Shown here piece by piece: positions 28,297 through 37,642 of a DNA stretch of 64,000 nt. Position 1 is the stretch's first letter, and every line of letters starts with the position of its first letter. The notes beneath the pieces were generated by a model that had not been told where the DNA came from, searched no databases, and saw only the letters and a list, made by a program, of their open reading frames with translations. Made by a program: the position numbers and the translations under genes. The DNA is from Flavobacterium swingsii. Lineage in GTDB: Bacteria; Bacteroidota; Bacteroidia; Flavobacteriales; Flavobacteriaceae. Where the stretch lies: NCBI RefSeq assembly GCF_900111965.1, contig NZ_FOJT01000004.1, forward strand, positions 372,001 through 436,000. The letters run 5' to 3'.

Positions 28297-31149
28297 ATGA
28301 AAAAAAATCTACTACTATCATTGTGTGCCTTTTTAGTTTTTACATATGGTAATTCGCAAACGACTGAAAATCAGAAATTAGCTGAAAACAACTCAAAAAC
28401 AACTGCTTCTGCAAGTGTTAAAACTGATCGCAAAACAAAAATTTTAAGAAAAAAGCATGCTAAATTTTTAGCAAATAGCCCTTTCAAAAAGACACTTCAA
28501 TTGTCAAAGGAAGATAGAAAAGCGGCAGGATTACCTCCTAATAAGTATTACGAAAGACAATGGGAATTATCTATTAACCCAGCAACTGGAAATACAGAAC
28601 AAACAAATGTATTGCAATTGCAAAAACAATTAGACGAAGAGCGATTAACAAATAGAACGCCTGGAGATGCATCTGACAACAATTGGGTTGAAAGAGGGCC
28701 TACAAATGTGGGAGGAAGAACTAGAGTTTTATTATTTGATCCAAACGACGCAACCAATAAAAGAGTTTTTGCTGGAGCAGCTAGTGGTGGTCTTTGGGTA
28801 AAAACAGACATAACAACTACAACAGCTTGGACAAGAGTAGCAGGTGTTCCGGGAAACTTAAATGTATCTTGTATTACTGTAGATCCAAACAATTCTAATA
28901 TTTGGTATTTAGGAACTGGAGAACAATATACAAGTGGAGATGCAGTAGGTAACGGGGTTTATAAAACTAGTGATGGTGGTACAACATGGGTAAATGTTCC
29001 TGTTAGTTATGCTGGAACGACATTTACTTCTGGCGATTTATTTCTTGCTGGAATATTTTACGTACAAGATATTATTGCGTGGAATAATGCGGGAAATACC
29101 GAAATTTTTATTGGAGTAGGATCGGCTATATATGGATCAGCTTCTCCAAATCAATGGTCAGGAGCAGAACAAGCAGGGTTGTATAAATCAGTAAATGGAG
29201 GAACAACTTGGACTAGAAACCAAGATGCAAATATGGTTGCAACAGCATCAGGAGGTAAAAACTATTATGTTATACCAAATGATTTAGAAAAAGATGCTTT
29301 GGGTAATTTATGGTTTTCATCTACTCGTACTATTTTTGGTACGGGAGGTGGTAGAATCTACAAATCTACAAACGGAACCACATGGACACTAGAAGAAACA
29401 ATAGCAAATGCTCGAAGAACCGAACTAGAACCTTCTTCAACTAATGCAAATAAATTCTATGTTCTATATCAAACAAATGCAACCGTACCAGCAATAGGAG
29501 TAACAACAGATGCTTTCGCTACAGCGCCAACAACAATAACACAACCTGATGATGCAGATACGGGAATTGCGGCAACCGATTTTACAAGAGGTCAAGCATT
29601 TTATGATTTAATGATTGAGTGCGATCCAACTAATGATGCTATTCTTTATATAGGTGGTATCGATTTGTTTAGATCTACAAATAGTGGTGGTGCTTGGACT
29701 CAAATTTCTAAATGGTCTAACAATAATAATTTAGCTGCTTTAACATGTTCGTTAGTTCATGCAGATCAGCATGTAATGTCTTTTAGACCAGGAGCTTCAA
29801 ACGAGGCGGTTTTTGGAAATGATGGAGGAGTGTTTTATGCTTCAAATCTATCTTCAGCAGGTACTTCGGCGGTAATTCCTTCTAGAAATGCGAGTTATAA
29901 TGTAACTCAGTTTTATAGCATAGGAGTTGCGCCAACAACAAACGGTATGGCTGGGGATAATTTTGTAGCGGGAGCTCAAGACAATGGTTCTCAGATGTTT
30001 TTAAATGCAGGAGCAGGAGCAGGAGCGAGCGCGCAAGCGCAAGGTGGAGATGGGGCTTATAGTTTTTTTGATCAAAATATAGTAGGAACAGATAGATATC
30101 GTATTACAAACTATGTTTATAATTTAAGTATAAACTTATATAATTATGCAACGTCAACTAGTACAGTGATTAACAATGCGACTATTGATCCTACAGGAAA
30201 TAGTTACGGAGATTTTATTTGTCCTATGGGATTAGATTCAAGTTTAGATATTTTATACTCTGATTATACAACTGGTTCTACTTACCAAATAAGAAGGTAT
30301 GCAGATGTGAAAGGTCCTACTATAACAAGAACTACATTAACAAATGCACTCCTAACAGGAGAGCCTACTGCATTTAGAGTGTCTAAATACACAACTGCGT
30401 CAACAACATTGTTAGTGGGTTGTCAAAACGGAAGGTTATTATTAGTAACAAATGCAGATGGAGCAGCGCCAACTTGGACAAATATAACTGGAGCAAGTTT
30501 TGTAGGAAGTATTTCTGATGTAGAGTTTGGAGCAACCGAAAACGATATTTTTGTTACTTTCCATAACTACGGAGTAGTAAGCGTGTGGTATAGCGCTAAT
30601 AGAGGAGTTACTTGGCAAAATAAAGAAGGAAATTTTCCTAATATTCCTGTAAAATGTATTTTACAAAACCCATTAAATCCGCTTGAAGTTATTATAGGGA
30701 CAGATTTGGGAGTTTGGTACACAAATACTTTTAGTGCAGCTTCGCCAACTTGGAATCAGTCTTATAACGGTATGAGTGATGTAAAAGTAACCGACTTACA
30801 AGTTAGAAATGATAATGCAGTTTACGCCGCGACTTATGGTAGAGGTGTGTTTTCTGGAGTGTTTACAAGCGCTGTGTTGTCTGTTAATGAAAATGAGATT
30901 ACTGCCGGTGAGTTTAATGTGTATCCAACGGTAAACAACGGAAATGTAACTATTTCGTCAAGCAAATATTTTGGTTCAACAAAACTAAATTTATTTGATA
31001 TGACTGGTAAAAATGTGTATTCAAATACAATTAGTTTAGATAATTCTGAACAAAAAATCAACTTAGGAAATTTGAGTTCAGGTAATTATATTTTAAAAAT
31101 ATCGGGAAATAATTTCGAAGCAACTAAAAAATTAATTATAAATAATTAA
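28297..31149 (+). CDS. Secreted BNR/sortilin-like beta-propeller protein with T9SS sorting domain
   Basis: This is a 950-residue secreted protein. A signal peptide (1-20) is followed by a charged propeptide-like stretch (about 25-120). Repeated units of the type SxDGGTTWxxV (for example near residues 226-232, 296-302 and 357-363) are Asp-box/BNR repeats of VPS10- or sialidase-like propellers, though catalytic sialidase residues are not evident. The C-terminal 70 residues (VYPTVNNGNVTISSS..., ending ATKKLIINN) are a T9SS type A sorting signal. The ligand or substrate is unknown. Confidence 0.85.
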   Translation: MKKNLLLSLCAFLVFTYGNSQTTENQKLAENNSKTTASASVKTDRKTKILRKKHAKFLANSPFKKTLQLSKEDRKAAGLPPNKYYERQWELSINPATGNTEQTNVLQLQKQLDEERLTNRTPGDASDNNWVERGPTNVGGRTRVLLFDPNDATNKRVFAGAASGGLWVKTDITTTTAWTRVAGVPGNLNVSCITVDPNNSNIWYLGTGEQYTSGDAVGNGVYKTSDGGTTWVNVPVSYAGTTFTSGDLFLAGIFYVQDIIAWNNAGNTEIFIGVGSAIYGSASPNQWSGAEQAGLYKSVNGGTTWTRNQDANMVATASGGKNYYVIPNDLEKDALGNLWFSSTRTIFGTGGGRIYKSTNGTTWTLEETIANARRTELEPSSTNANKFYVLYQTNATVPAIGVTTDAFATAPTTITQPDDADTGIAATDFTRGQAFYDLMIECDPTNDAILYIGGIDLFRSTNSGGAWTQISKWSNNNNLAALTCSLVHADQHVMSFRPGASNEAVFGNDGGVFYASNLSSAGTSAVIPSRNASYNVTQFYSIGVAPTTNGMAGDNFVAGAQDNGSQMFLNAGAGAGASAQAQGGDGAYSFFDQNIVGTDRYRITNYVYNLSINLYNYATSTSTVINNATIDPTGNSYGDFICPMGLDSSLDILYSDYTTGSTYQIRRYADVKGPTITRTTLTNALLTGEPTAFRVSKYTTASTTLLVGCQNGRLLLVTNADGAAPTWTNITGASFVGSISDVEFGATENDIFVTFHNYGVVSVWYSANRGVTWQNKEGNFPNIPVKCILQNPLNPLEVIIGTDLGVWYTNTFSAASPTWNQSYNGMSDVKVTDLQVRNDNAVYAATYGRGVFSGVFTSAVLSVNENEITAGEFNVYPTVNNGNVTISSSKYFGSTKLNLFDMTGKNVYSNTISLDNSEQKINLGNLSSGNYILKISGNNFEATKKLIINN

Positions 31150-31169
31150 TACAGTGTAATTCAATTTTT

Positions 31170-31243
31170 GGAATAAATTTTCTTTAGTTCTAATGGTTTT
31201 TAATAAAAAAGCAGGAAGAGCAGAAAATTTATTCCATTTTTTT
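31170..31243 (+). terminator. Possible long-loop terminator after the BNR protein
   Basis: GGAATAAATTTTCT at 31170-31183 is perfectly complementary to AGAAAATTTATTCC at 31222-31235, followed by a run of eight T. The 38-nt loop makes it weaker than the others. Confidence 0.45.
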
Positions 31244-31327
31244 TATGTTTTTAGAGTAACTAGAAATCAATTTTAAAACCCTTTGTAACTCATTGAAAAG
31301 CAAAGAAAAAGAATTTTTACTTTCCTA

Positions 31328-31358
31328 TTTGCATTTAAAATAAATAATCGTACTTTTG
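31328..31358 (+). promoter_or_regulatory. Promoter of rplM-rpsI
   Basis: A -33 TTTG (31328-31331) and a -7 TACTTTTG (31351-31358) are separated by 19 bp, the ideal Bacteroidota spacing. Confidence 0.75.
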
Positions 31359-31401
31359 CACTCCCTTTATTGGGAATGGAATGTTTAATTAAAATAATAT
31401 T

Positions 31402-31857
31402 ATGGACGCATTAAGCTACAAGACACAATCAGCAAGCAAAGCCACCGTTACAAAAGAGTGGATTGTTGTAGATGCTGATGGTCATAACTTAGGTCGTCTT
31501 GCATCAAAGGTCGCAATGATTCTTAGAGGCAAGTACAAGCCAAGTTACACACCACACGTGGACTGCGGAGATAACGTAATCGTTATCAACTCAGAAAAAA
31601 TCAACCTTACAGGTAACAAAATGGACGAGAAGACTTACATCCGTCACACAGGTTACCCAGGAGGACAAAGAAGTTTGACTGCAAAAGTTTTGCAATCAAA
31701 AAATCCTGCTCTACTAGTAGAAAAGGCAGTAAAAGGAATGTTACCTAAAAACAAATTAGGAGCAGAGCTTTTTAGAAATTTAAATGTTGTTGTAGGATCA
31801 GAGCACAAACAAGGCGCTCAAAAACCTAAAACAGTTAACCTAAACGATCTTAAGTAA
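31402..31857 (+). CDS. rplM: 50S ribosomal protein L13
   Basis: Ribosomal protein uL13, 151 residues, the normal length. Typical motifs are WIVVDADGHNLGRLASKVA near 22-40, HVDCGDNVIVINSEKI and RHTGYPGG. The gene starts the rplM-rpsI pair and its stop overlaps the rpsI start by one base. The predicted leader is about 38 nt. Confidence 0.98.
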   Translation: MDALSYKTQSASKATVTKEWIVVDADGHNLGRLASKVAMILRGKYKPSYTPHVDCGDNVIVINSEKINLTGNKMDEKTYIRHTGYPGGQRSLTAKVLQSKNPALLVEKAVKGMLPKNKLGAELFRNLNVVVGSEHKQGAQKPKTVNLNDLK

Positions 31858-32243
31858 TGGGAGCAATTCACAAAATCGGTAGAAGAAAATGTGCAGTTGC
31901 ACGTGTTTATGTATCGGAAGGAACAGGAGTAATCACTGTTAACAAAAAAGCGTTTGCAACTTATTTCCCAACAGCTACTTTACAGTACAAAGTTTTACAA
32001 CCTATGTCTATGACAGAAAATGTAACTAACTATGACGTAAAAGTAAATGTTTACGGAGGTGGAAGCACAGGACAAGCAGAAGCAGTAAGAATGGCTTTAG
32101 CAAGAGTAATGTGTGAAGTTGGAGAAGGAAACAGAGCAATCTTGAAACCAGAAGGATTACTAACGAGAGACCCAAGAATGGTTGAACGTAAAAAATTCGG
32201 TCAGAAGAAAGCTCGTAAGAGATTCCAATTCTCTAAACGTTAA
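31857..32243 (+). CDS. rpsI: 30S ribosomal protein S9
   Basis: Ribosomal protein uS9, 128 residues, with the conserved GRRKCAVARVYV at the N-terminus, GGGSTGQAEAVRMALAR in the middle and the basic tail KKARKRFQFSKR that contacts P-site tRNA. It is translationally coupled to rplM. Confidence 0.98.
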   Translation: MGAIHKIGRRKCAVARVYVSEGTGVITVNKKAFATYFPTATLQYKVLQPMSMTENVTNYDVKVNVYGGGSTGQAEAVRMALARVMCEVGEGNRAILKPEGLLTRDPRMVERKKFGQKKARKRFQFSKR

Positions 32244-32382
32244 TATTTTTTTATTAAAAACTAAGTTATTGTTGCTCTTCCGGCTGAGGCTGGAAACTAG
32301 TTTAGCATCTAAATGGTTAAGACCTGATTGCACAATCGCTACTTAATCATTGCTAATACAACAGAACGTAAACTATTACAAA
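32244..32382 (+). promoter_or_regulatory. Structured leader region upstream of rpsB
   Basis: The 139-bp gap between rpsI and rpsB contains a GC-rich hairpin (TTCCGGC 32278-32284, loop TGAG, GCTGGAA 32289-32295) in otherwise AT-rich sequence, and a second inverted repeat GATTG-CA-CAATC at 32326-32337. No gene fits. S2 autoregulatory leaders are known in other bacteria, so an rpsB control element is plausible. Confidence 0.45.
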
Positions 32383-33183
32383 ATGGCAAATAAAATAGAA
32401 GTTAAAGACTTACTAGAAGCAGGTGTTCACTTCGGACACATGACTAGAAAATGGGATCCAAACATGGCTCCTTACATCTATATGGAGCGTAATGGAATTC
32501 ACATTATCAATCTATATAAAACTGCAGCAAAAATTGAAGAAGCTAATGAAGCTCTTAAAAAAATTGCTGCATCAGGTAGAAAAATACTTTTCGTAGCTAC
32601 CAAAAAACAAGCTAAAGACATCGTAGCTGAAAAAGCTGCTGCTGCAAATATGCCGTACATCACTGAAAGATGGCCTGGTGGAATGTTAACAAACTTTGTT
32701 ACAATCCGTAAAGCTGTTAAGAAGATGTCGACTATCGACCGCATGAAAAAAGACGGAACTTTTATGACTTTGTCTAAAAAAGAACGTTTACAAGTGGATC
32801 GTTTGCGTGCAAAATTAGAGAAAAACTTAGGTTCTATCTCTGATATGTCAAGATTACCTGCTGCATTATTTGTAGTAGATATCAAAGCTGAACACATCGC
32901 AATTAAAGAAGCTCAAAAATTAAACATTCCAGTTTTCGCAATGGTAGATACCAACTCTGACCCACGTCTTGTTGAGTACGTTATCCCTGCAAACGATGAT
33001 GCTTCTAAATCAATCGATAAAATTTTAACATTAGTAACTGAAGCTATTATTGATGGTCTTGCAAACAGAACATCAGATAAAGAAGCGGACGCTACTACTG
33101 AAGAAGTTGCTCCAGAAGAAGCTGCTGATACAATCGCTGAAGAAAAAGCAATTGTAGCTGAAGCTGCTAAAACAGAAGAGTAA
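32383..33183 (+). CDS. rpsB: 30S ribosomal protein S2
   Basis: Ribosomal protein uS2 with about 266 residues. The start at 32383 (MANKIEVKDLLEAGVHFGH) fits the family; an upstream in-frame start at 32350 would add 11 atypical residues. Diagnostic motifs include GHMTRKWDPNM, RWPGGMLTN and AIKEAQKLNIPVFAMVDTN (shortened here). The C-terminal Ala/Glu-rich tail of about 40 residues is common in Bacteroidota. tsf follows. Confidence 0.98.
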   Translation: MANKIEVKDLLEAGVHFGHMTRKWDPNMAPYIYMERNGIHIINLYKTAAKIEEANEALKKIAASGRKILFVATKKQAKDIVAEKAAAANMPYITERWPGGMLTNFVTIRKAVKKMSTIDRMKKDGTFMTLSKKERLQVDRLRAKLEKNLGSISDMSRLPAALFVVDIKAEHIAIKEAQKLNIPVFAMVDTNSDPRLVEYVIPANDDASKSIDKILTLVTEAIIDGLANRTSDKEADATTEEVAPEEAADTIAEEKAIVAEAAKTEE

Positions 33184-33189
33184 TTATTT

Positions 33190-33260
33190 AATTACGAATT
33201 ACGAATTATCAATTACGCTTTTTTTAGCCTAATTCGTAATTTGTAATTCGTAATTTTTTT
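33190..33260 (+). promoter_or_regulatory. Long hairpin with T tract between rpsB and tsf
   Basis: Left arm 33190-33215, built of AATTACG units, pairs with right arm 33230-33255 over about 26 bp with a few mismatches. A T7 tract follows at 33254-33260. It has the form of an intrinsic terminator inside the rpsB-tsf unit and could reduce read-through into tsf. Confidence 0.6.
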
Positions 33261-33282
33261 TATAACCTAAAAAATAAACAAT

Positions 33283-34107
33283 ATGGCAACTATCACTGCT
33301 GCAGACGTAAATAAATTAAGAACCATCACCGGAGCTGGAATGATGGATTGTAAAAAAGCTTTAGTTGAATCAGATGGAGATTTTGATTTAGCAATCGAAA
33401 ACTTACGTAAAAAAGGACAAAAAGTAGCTGCAAACCGTTCAGATAGAGAATCTACTGAAGGGGCTGCTATCGCTGTTGTAAACGCTGACAATACCGCTGG
33501 AGTTGTTATCACATTAAACTGTGAGACTGACTTCGTAGGAATGAACGAAAACTTCGTGAAAATGGCTGTTGAAATGGCAAATCTTGCTTTAAACTTCAAC
33601 AACAAAGAAGAATTTTTAGCTTCTGATTTTAATGGTATTACTATTGCTGATAAACTAATCGAGCAAACAGGAGTTATCGGAGAAAAATTAGAAATTAGAA
33701 CTTTCGAAAAATTAGAAGGTGCTTTTGTTGGATCTTACATTCACTCAGGAAACAAAATTGCAACTTTAACTTCATTCTCTGCAAAAGCAGAAGGTATTGA
33801 AGAAGCTTCTAGAAACGTAGCAATGCAAGCGGCTGCAATGAATCCAATCGCATTAGACGAAGCTGGAGTTAACGCAGAAGTTATTGCTAAAGAAATAGAA
33901 ATTGCTAAAGACATGCTTCGTCAAGAAGGAAAACCAGAAGCAATGATCGAAAATATTGCAAAAGGGAAATTAGGTCGTTTCTTTAAAGATAACACACTAG
34001 TAAACCAAGATTATATTAAAGATAGCTCTATGAGCGTTGCTAATTATGTTAAATCTATCGATGCTAACTTAGTTGTAACAGGTTTCAAAAGAGCAGCTTT
34101 AGGATAA
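33283..34107 (+). CDS. tsf: Translation elongation factor Ts
   Basis: EF-Ts recycles EF-Tu by exchanging GDP for GTP. The 274-residue length is normal. The N-terminal UBA-like domain (VNKLRTITGAGMMDCKKAL, about 9-27) and the TDFV signature (CETDFVGMNENFV, about 79-91) are present. It lies in the conserved order rpsB-tsf and ends at a strong terminator. Confidence 0.97.
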   Translation: MATITAADVNKLRTITGAGMMDCKKALVESDGDFDLAIENLRKKGQKVAANRSDRESTEGAAIAVVNADNTAGVVITLNCETDFVGMNENFVKMAVEMANLALNFNNKEEFLASDFNGITIADKLIEQTGVIGEKLEIRTFEKLEGAFVGSYIHSGNKIATLTSFSAKAEGIEEASRNVAMQAAAMNPIALDEAGVNAEVIAKEIEIAKDMLRQEGKPEAMIENIAKGKLGRFFKDNTLVNQDYIKDSSMSVANYVKSIDANLVVTGFKRAALG

Positions 34108-34130
34108 TCTTATTCTAAAACTTAAATACA

Positions 34131-34168
34131 AAATCCCATTTCATTTAGTTGAAATGGGATTTTTTTTA
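34131..34168 (+). terminator. Terminator of tsf
   Basis: AAATCCCATTTCA at 34131-34143 pairs with TGAAATGGGATTT at 34150-34162 around a 6-nt loop, followed by T8. It is a strong bidirectional terminator between convergent genes. Confidence 0.9.
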
Positions 34169-34182
34169 TGAAAATAATTTGC

Positions 34183-35259
34183 CTATTCTTTTATTAGTTT
34201 TTTAGTTCCAAATTTCCCATCAATAGTTTTTATCTGCATCAGATATATTCCGTTTGATAAATCTGAAATATCGATTTTCGCTTCATTAGAAGATTTTATT
34301 TTTCTTCCTTCTAATGAAAGAATTTCAATATTTTCGATATTTTCTACGCTTCTTACAGACACTATTCCATTTGTTGGATTTGGATAGATACTAAAATTAG
34401 AAAATGAATTGAAATCGTTTCTACTTAATGGAGCAGATTCGTTGAATAAACTCGTAACGTTTGCAGGAGTTAATGTAGTTTTATAAAATCGAATATCATC
34501 AATCGTATCTGTATATCTATTTGCAGCAGCTAAATTACCATAACTATTATTTCCTATTACAACATTGTTATTTGGTAAAAAGTCGGGAGAACTAGTGCCG
34601 TTTCCACCTGTAGCGGTAGTTGCATTATAAGTTCGTGTTATTGTATTTTTAAGCACATTGTCCACATAAATTTTATATACATTTTCAAATGCCCAGTTTG
34701 GTGCCCCAGCATAATTGTAATAGCTTCTTCCGGTTATAGTTATTGTCACATGATGCCAATTGTTATCAGCAATATTGGTGTTTGAAGTGCAATCCCACCA
34801 ACCTGTATGGCCTGTGTAGGTATTTAAACCTCCATTAGCAGTCCATCGCCATAAATAATTACACGATAAGCTAACAATTCCGTTTCGTAAATAAACATAC
34901 CAACCTCTCGAAGATGAGTCATTTGCTGTATTAACTCGTTGCGATTGTTCCATTATAGTTCTGTAATTAGCATCGTTAGTACTCGTTTTTACCCAAAAAC
35001 TCATACTAAGACTTGTTGCTGATTGTACTGGAACACGACTCAAATTGTCGCCAGCTAGATTTATAGCATTTGATGCTGCTCCAAATCTATCGGTTGTAAA
35101 GGTAGCTGCACTTCCTGTTCGTGTCAAATTTTCGGCTGTGCCAAAAGTGTCTAAAATATTGTTTGTAAATTTATACTCACTATCTAAATTAGTAGTAGGT
35201 ATTTGTGCTAATGCTTTTAAAGAGCATAAAAGGACTAAAAAAAATAGTTTTGATTTCAT
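34183..35259 (-). CDS. Secreted LamG-domain protein with T9SS sorting domain
   Basis: This is a 358-residue secreted protein. A signal peptide (1-18) is followed by a concanavalin A-like LamG/laminin-G-3 domain (about 25-265) with the typical SMSFWVKTS, WHHVTITI and IDDIRFYKTTLT motifs. The C-terminal 70 residues (IYPNPTNGIVSV..., ending KFGTKKLIKE) are a T9SS type A sorting signal. It probably binds a carbohydrate or glycoprotein at the cell surface. It is divergent from the hybrid kinase/AraC regulator, which may control it. Confidence 0.85.
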   Translation of the reverse strand: MKSKLFFLVLLCSLKALAQIPTTNLDSEYKFTNNILDTFGTAENLTRTGSAATFTTDRFGAASNAINLAGDNLSRVPVQSATSLSMSFWVKTSTNDANYRTIMEQSQRVNTANDSSSRGWYVYLRNGIVSLSCNYLWRWTANGGLNTYTGHTGWWDCTSNTNIADNNWHHVTITITGRSYYNYAGAPNWAFENVYKIYVDNVLKNTITRTYNATTATGGNGTSSPDFLPNNNVVIGNNSYGNLAAANRYTDTIDDIRFYKTTLTPANVTSLFNESAPLSRNDFNSFSNFSIYPNPTNGIVSVRSVENIENIEILSLEGRKIKSSNEAKIDISDLSNGIYLMQIKTIDGKFGTKKLIKE

Positions 35260-35312
35260 AAGATTTGATTAATAGTTTATGAAACAAATTTGCAGGATTT
35301 GATAATTCGATA

Positions 35313-35379
35313 TGAATCAAAATAGAATCATTTGATTCATTTGGCTTTTATTTGTGTCTCAAAACTTCCATTTGATTCA
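35313..35379. promoter_or_regulatory. Candidate operator, repeated TTTGATTCA motif
   Basis: Three copies of the 9-mer occur in the divergent intergenic region: TGAATCAAA at 35313-35321, TTTGATTCA at 35331-35339 and TTTGATTCA at 35371-35379. GAATCATTTGATTC at 35325-35338 is a perfect inverted repeat. They could bind the AraC-type domain of the adjacent regulator. Confidence 0.4.
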
Positions 35380-35448
35380 AAATTGAGTTTTCTCACATAA
35401 AAAGTATATTTTTGATTAAAATTGGATCCAATTATTTGAAATAATAAA

Positions 35449-37563
35449 ATGAATAAAAGTAGGTTTGACACATTCGTGTCATTAGGAATTCGTAATTCAA
35501 TACAATCCAATTCGGAAGTTAAAAGAATCAAGCTGTTCAATGCATTTTGCTATTGTTGGTATGTTACTGCGGTAATTTTACTTTTAAATTATTTAATCAA
35601 AACGCCCATTCTTTACTTGAATGTTGTTGTGCATTTTTTACAATTAATGGTTATTATTTTAGCTCAATACTTGCACGCCAGAGGAAAGTATGAAACTGCG
35701 CGATTTATGTTTGCTATGATGCTCATTGTTAATAGTTTTGTTTTTGGAAATTTTCTCAAAAAAGGACAATTGCTAGAATTTTACTTAATTTTAGCGCCTG
35801 CCGTAAGTTTAGTACTAACTGATAATAAGAAAATAAATTACAGCATTTTTACTCTTGCACTTTTGTGTTTTGCTATTCCAAATTCTTTTTTCAAACATTA
35901 CGCTACTATTAATTTTTATAGTCCAGCTTTAGTTTGCTTATTCATTTTGTTTTATATTTTGACTAATTATTTTAAAAAGCAAAATATAAAAACAGAAAAT
36001 CTATTGAAAGTAGAGCGAGATAAAGTTATTGCTGATAAAGTTGTTTTAGAAGAGCAAAAAAATAAACTCGATAAACTGAATGAATTCAAATCGCATTTTT
36101 TTGTCAATTTTTCACACGAAATCAGAACACCATTAACTTTAATTCAAGGAAATGCATCAAGAATTAATTTAAAAGGTTCTGTCGAAGAAAATCAAGAAAA
36201 AATTAGCGTCATTAATAGTCAAATCCAACAGATTCAAGGTATTATAAGCGATATTATTAATTTGAGTAAAATTGATTCTAATGAATTTACAATTGATGCT
36301 AAAATGGTTTCTTTGCAGCCTTTCTTAAAAAAGCATTATGTAGAATTTAAAGAAGTATTTCAAAAAAAGGAAATTCAATTTAATTTAAAAATGAATATCC
36401 CTGAAATTTATGTTTTTATAGATGAGGATTTGATGTCGAAATCTATCAATAATTTACTGTCCAATGCTTTAAAGTTTACGCCTAAAAAAGGAATTGTTGA
36501 AATCGAAGTTCTTTTAGAAGAAGATTTGATTATCACAATAAAGGATTCAGGAATTGGAATCCCAAAATATGATTTAGAAAGAGTATTTGATCGTTTTTTT
36601 CAATCTAAAAACGACATCACCAAGAGTCAGGGTAGTGGGATAGGCTTGTCTTTTACTCAAAATATAGTAGAGGCGCATCAGTTTGAAATTTCGTTGTCTA
36701 GTGTTCCAAACGAAGCAACAATATTTTCGATTACCATTCCCAAAAAAGCTATTGAATACGGTGCAACAAAAGCGAAAATGAGTACGAATAGTACTAAAAA
36801 AAGCATTTCGAAAGAAATATGTATCAATAAATCAAATACTTTAAACAGATCCGTTTTGATTGTAGAAGACAATTCACAAATGAGAAATTATTTGAAAGAA
36901 GTTTTAGAAAATTATCAAATAACCGAAGCCGAAAATGGTCAAGAGGCAATTGAAATTCTTCAAAAACAATCATTTGATATTATTATTACCGATTATATGA
37001 TGCCGGTTTTAGATGGGGAAGGATTGGTTATAAAAATCAAAGAATTGGAGCTAAAAACACCAATAATTGTATTAACGGCAAGAAGCGATCAAGAAGGAAA
37101 GCTCAATATGCTTCGATTGGGGATTGATGGCTATTTAAATAAACCTTTCGTAGAAGAAGAGTTGCATTTAATGATAAAAAAATCGTTGCAATCATTAGAT
37201 ATTTTGCAATCATTTGAAACTACTTTGGCTACAGAAGAAAAGGAAAGTTTGTCCGTTTTTGCAAATAAATTTAATCTTGAATTAAATGAACTTATTTATA
37301 CTCACATGCATTCATCAACTTTTGGAGTCGAGGATATTGCTTTACACCTAAATATTTCTAAAAGTACTTTAAACCGAAAAACGAAAGCAATTTTAGGGCA
37401 AACGACACAAGAACTGATTATGGAAGCTCGTTTTCAAAAAGCAAAAATAGTATTATTAGAGAATCCTTATGCTACAAAAAAAGAAATAGCCGAGAGTATT
37501 GGAATTACGAATGCAACTTACTTTTTTTCAAAATTAAACGAGCGTTTTGGGAATTTGATTTAA
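35449..37563 (+). CDS. Hybrid histidine kinase/response regulator with AraC-type DNA-binding domain
   Basis: This 704-residue one-protein two-component system has six hydrophobic helices at the N-terminus (about 34-175) instead of a large periplasmic sensor. The order is a coiled linker, HisKA with phosphorylation His223 (NFSHEIRTPL), HATPase (NNLLSNALKF 334-343; DSGIGIP 366-372; GSGIGLSF 395-402), a receiver domain with phosphoacceptor Asp515 and Lys565, and a C-terminal AraC HTH (about 620-704). It is expected to sense a membrane signal and bind DNA directly. The divergent LamG/T9SS gene is the likeliest nearby target. Confidence 0.92.
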   Translation: MNKSRFDTFVSLGIRNSIQSNSEVKRIKLFNAFCYCWYVTAVILLLNYLIKTPILYLNVVVHFLQLMVIILAQYLHARGKYETARFMFAMMLIVNSFVFGNFLKKGQLLEFYLILAPAVSLVLTDNKKINYSIFTLALLCFAIPNSFFKHYATINFYSPALVCLFILFYILTNYFKKQNIKTENLLKVERDKVIADKVVLEEQKNKLDKLNEFKSHFFVNFSHEIRTPLTLIQGNASRINLKGSVEENQEKISVINSQIQQIQGIISDIINLSKIDSNEFTIDAKMVSLQPFLKKHYVEFKEVFQKKEIQFNLKMNIPEIYVFIDEDLMSKSINNLLSNALKFTPKKGIVEIEVLLEEDLIITIKDSGIGIPKYDLERVFDRFFQSKNDITKSQGSGIGLSFTQNIVEAHQFEISLSSVPNEATIFSITIPKKAIEYGATKAKMSTNSTKKSISKEICINKSNTLNRSVLIVEDNSQMRNYLKEVLENYQITEAENGQEAIEILQKQSFDIIITDYMMPVLDGEGLVIKIKELELKTPIIVLTARSDQEGKLNMLRLGIDGYLNKPFVEEELHLMIKKSLQSLDILQSFETTLATEEKESLSVFANKFNLELNELIYTHMHSSTFGVEDIALHLNISKSTLNRKTKAILGQTTQELIMEARFQKAKIVLLENPYATKKEIAESIGITNATYFFSKLNERFGNLI

Positions 37564-37619
37564 AAATTAATGTTTTCATTAATTAACTTTTGTTCAATTA
37601 CTAAAAACAATAAAATCCC

Positions 37620-37627
37620 TAACTTTG
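37620..37627 (+). promoter_or_regulatory. -7 promoter element for the queuosine precursor transporter
   Basis: TAACTTTG matches TAnnTTTG. It overlaps the TTG codon at 37625, so translation starts at the ATG at 37643. Confidence 0.6.
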
Positions 37628-37642
37628 GTAAAACACCAATCT

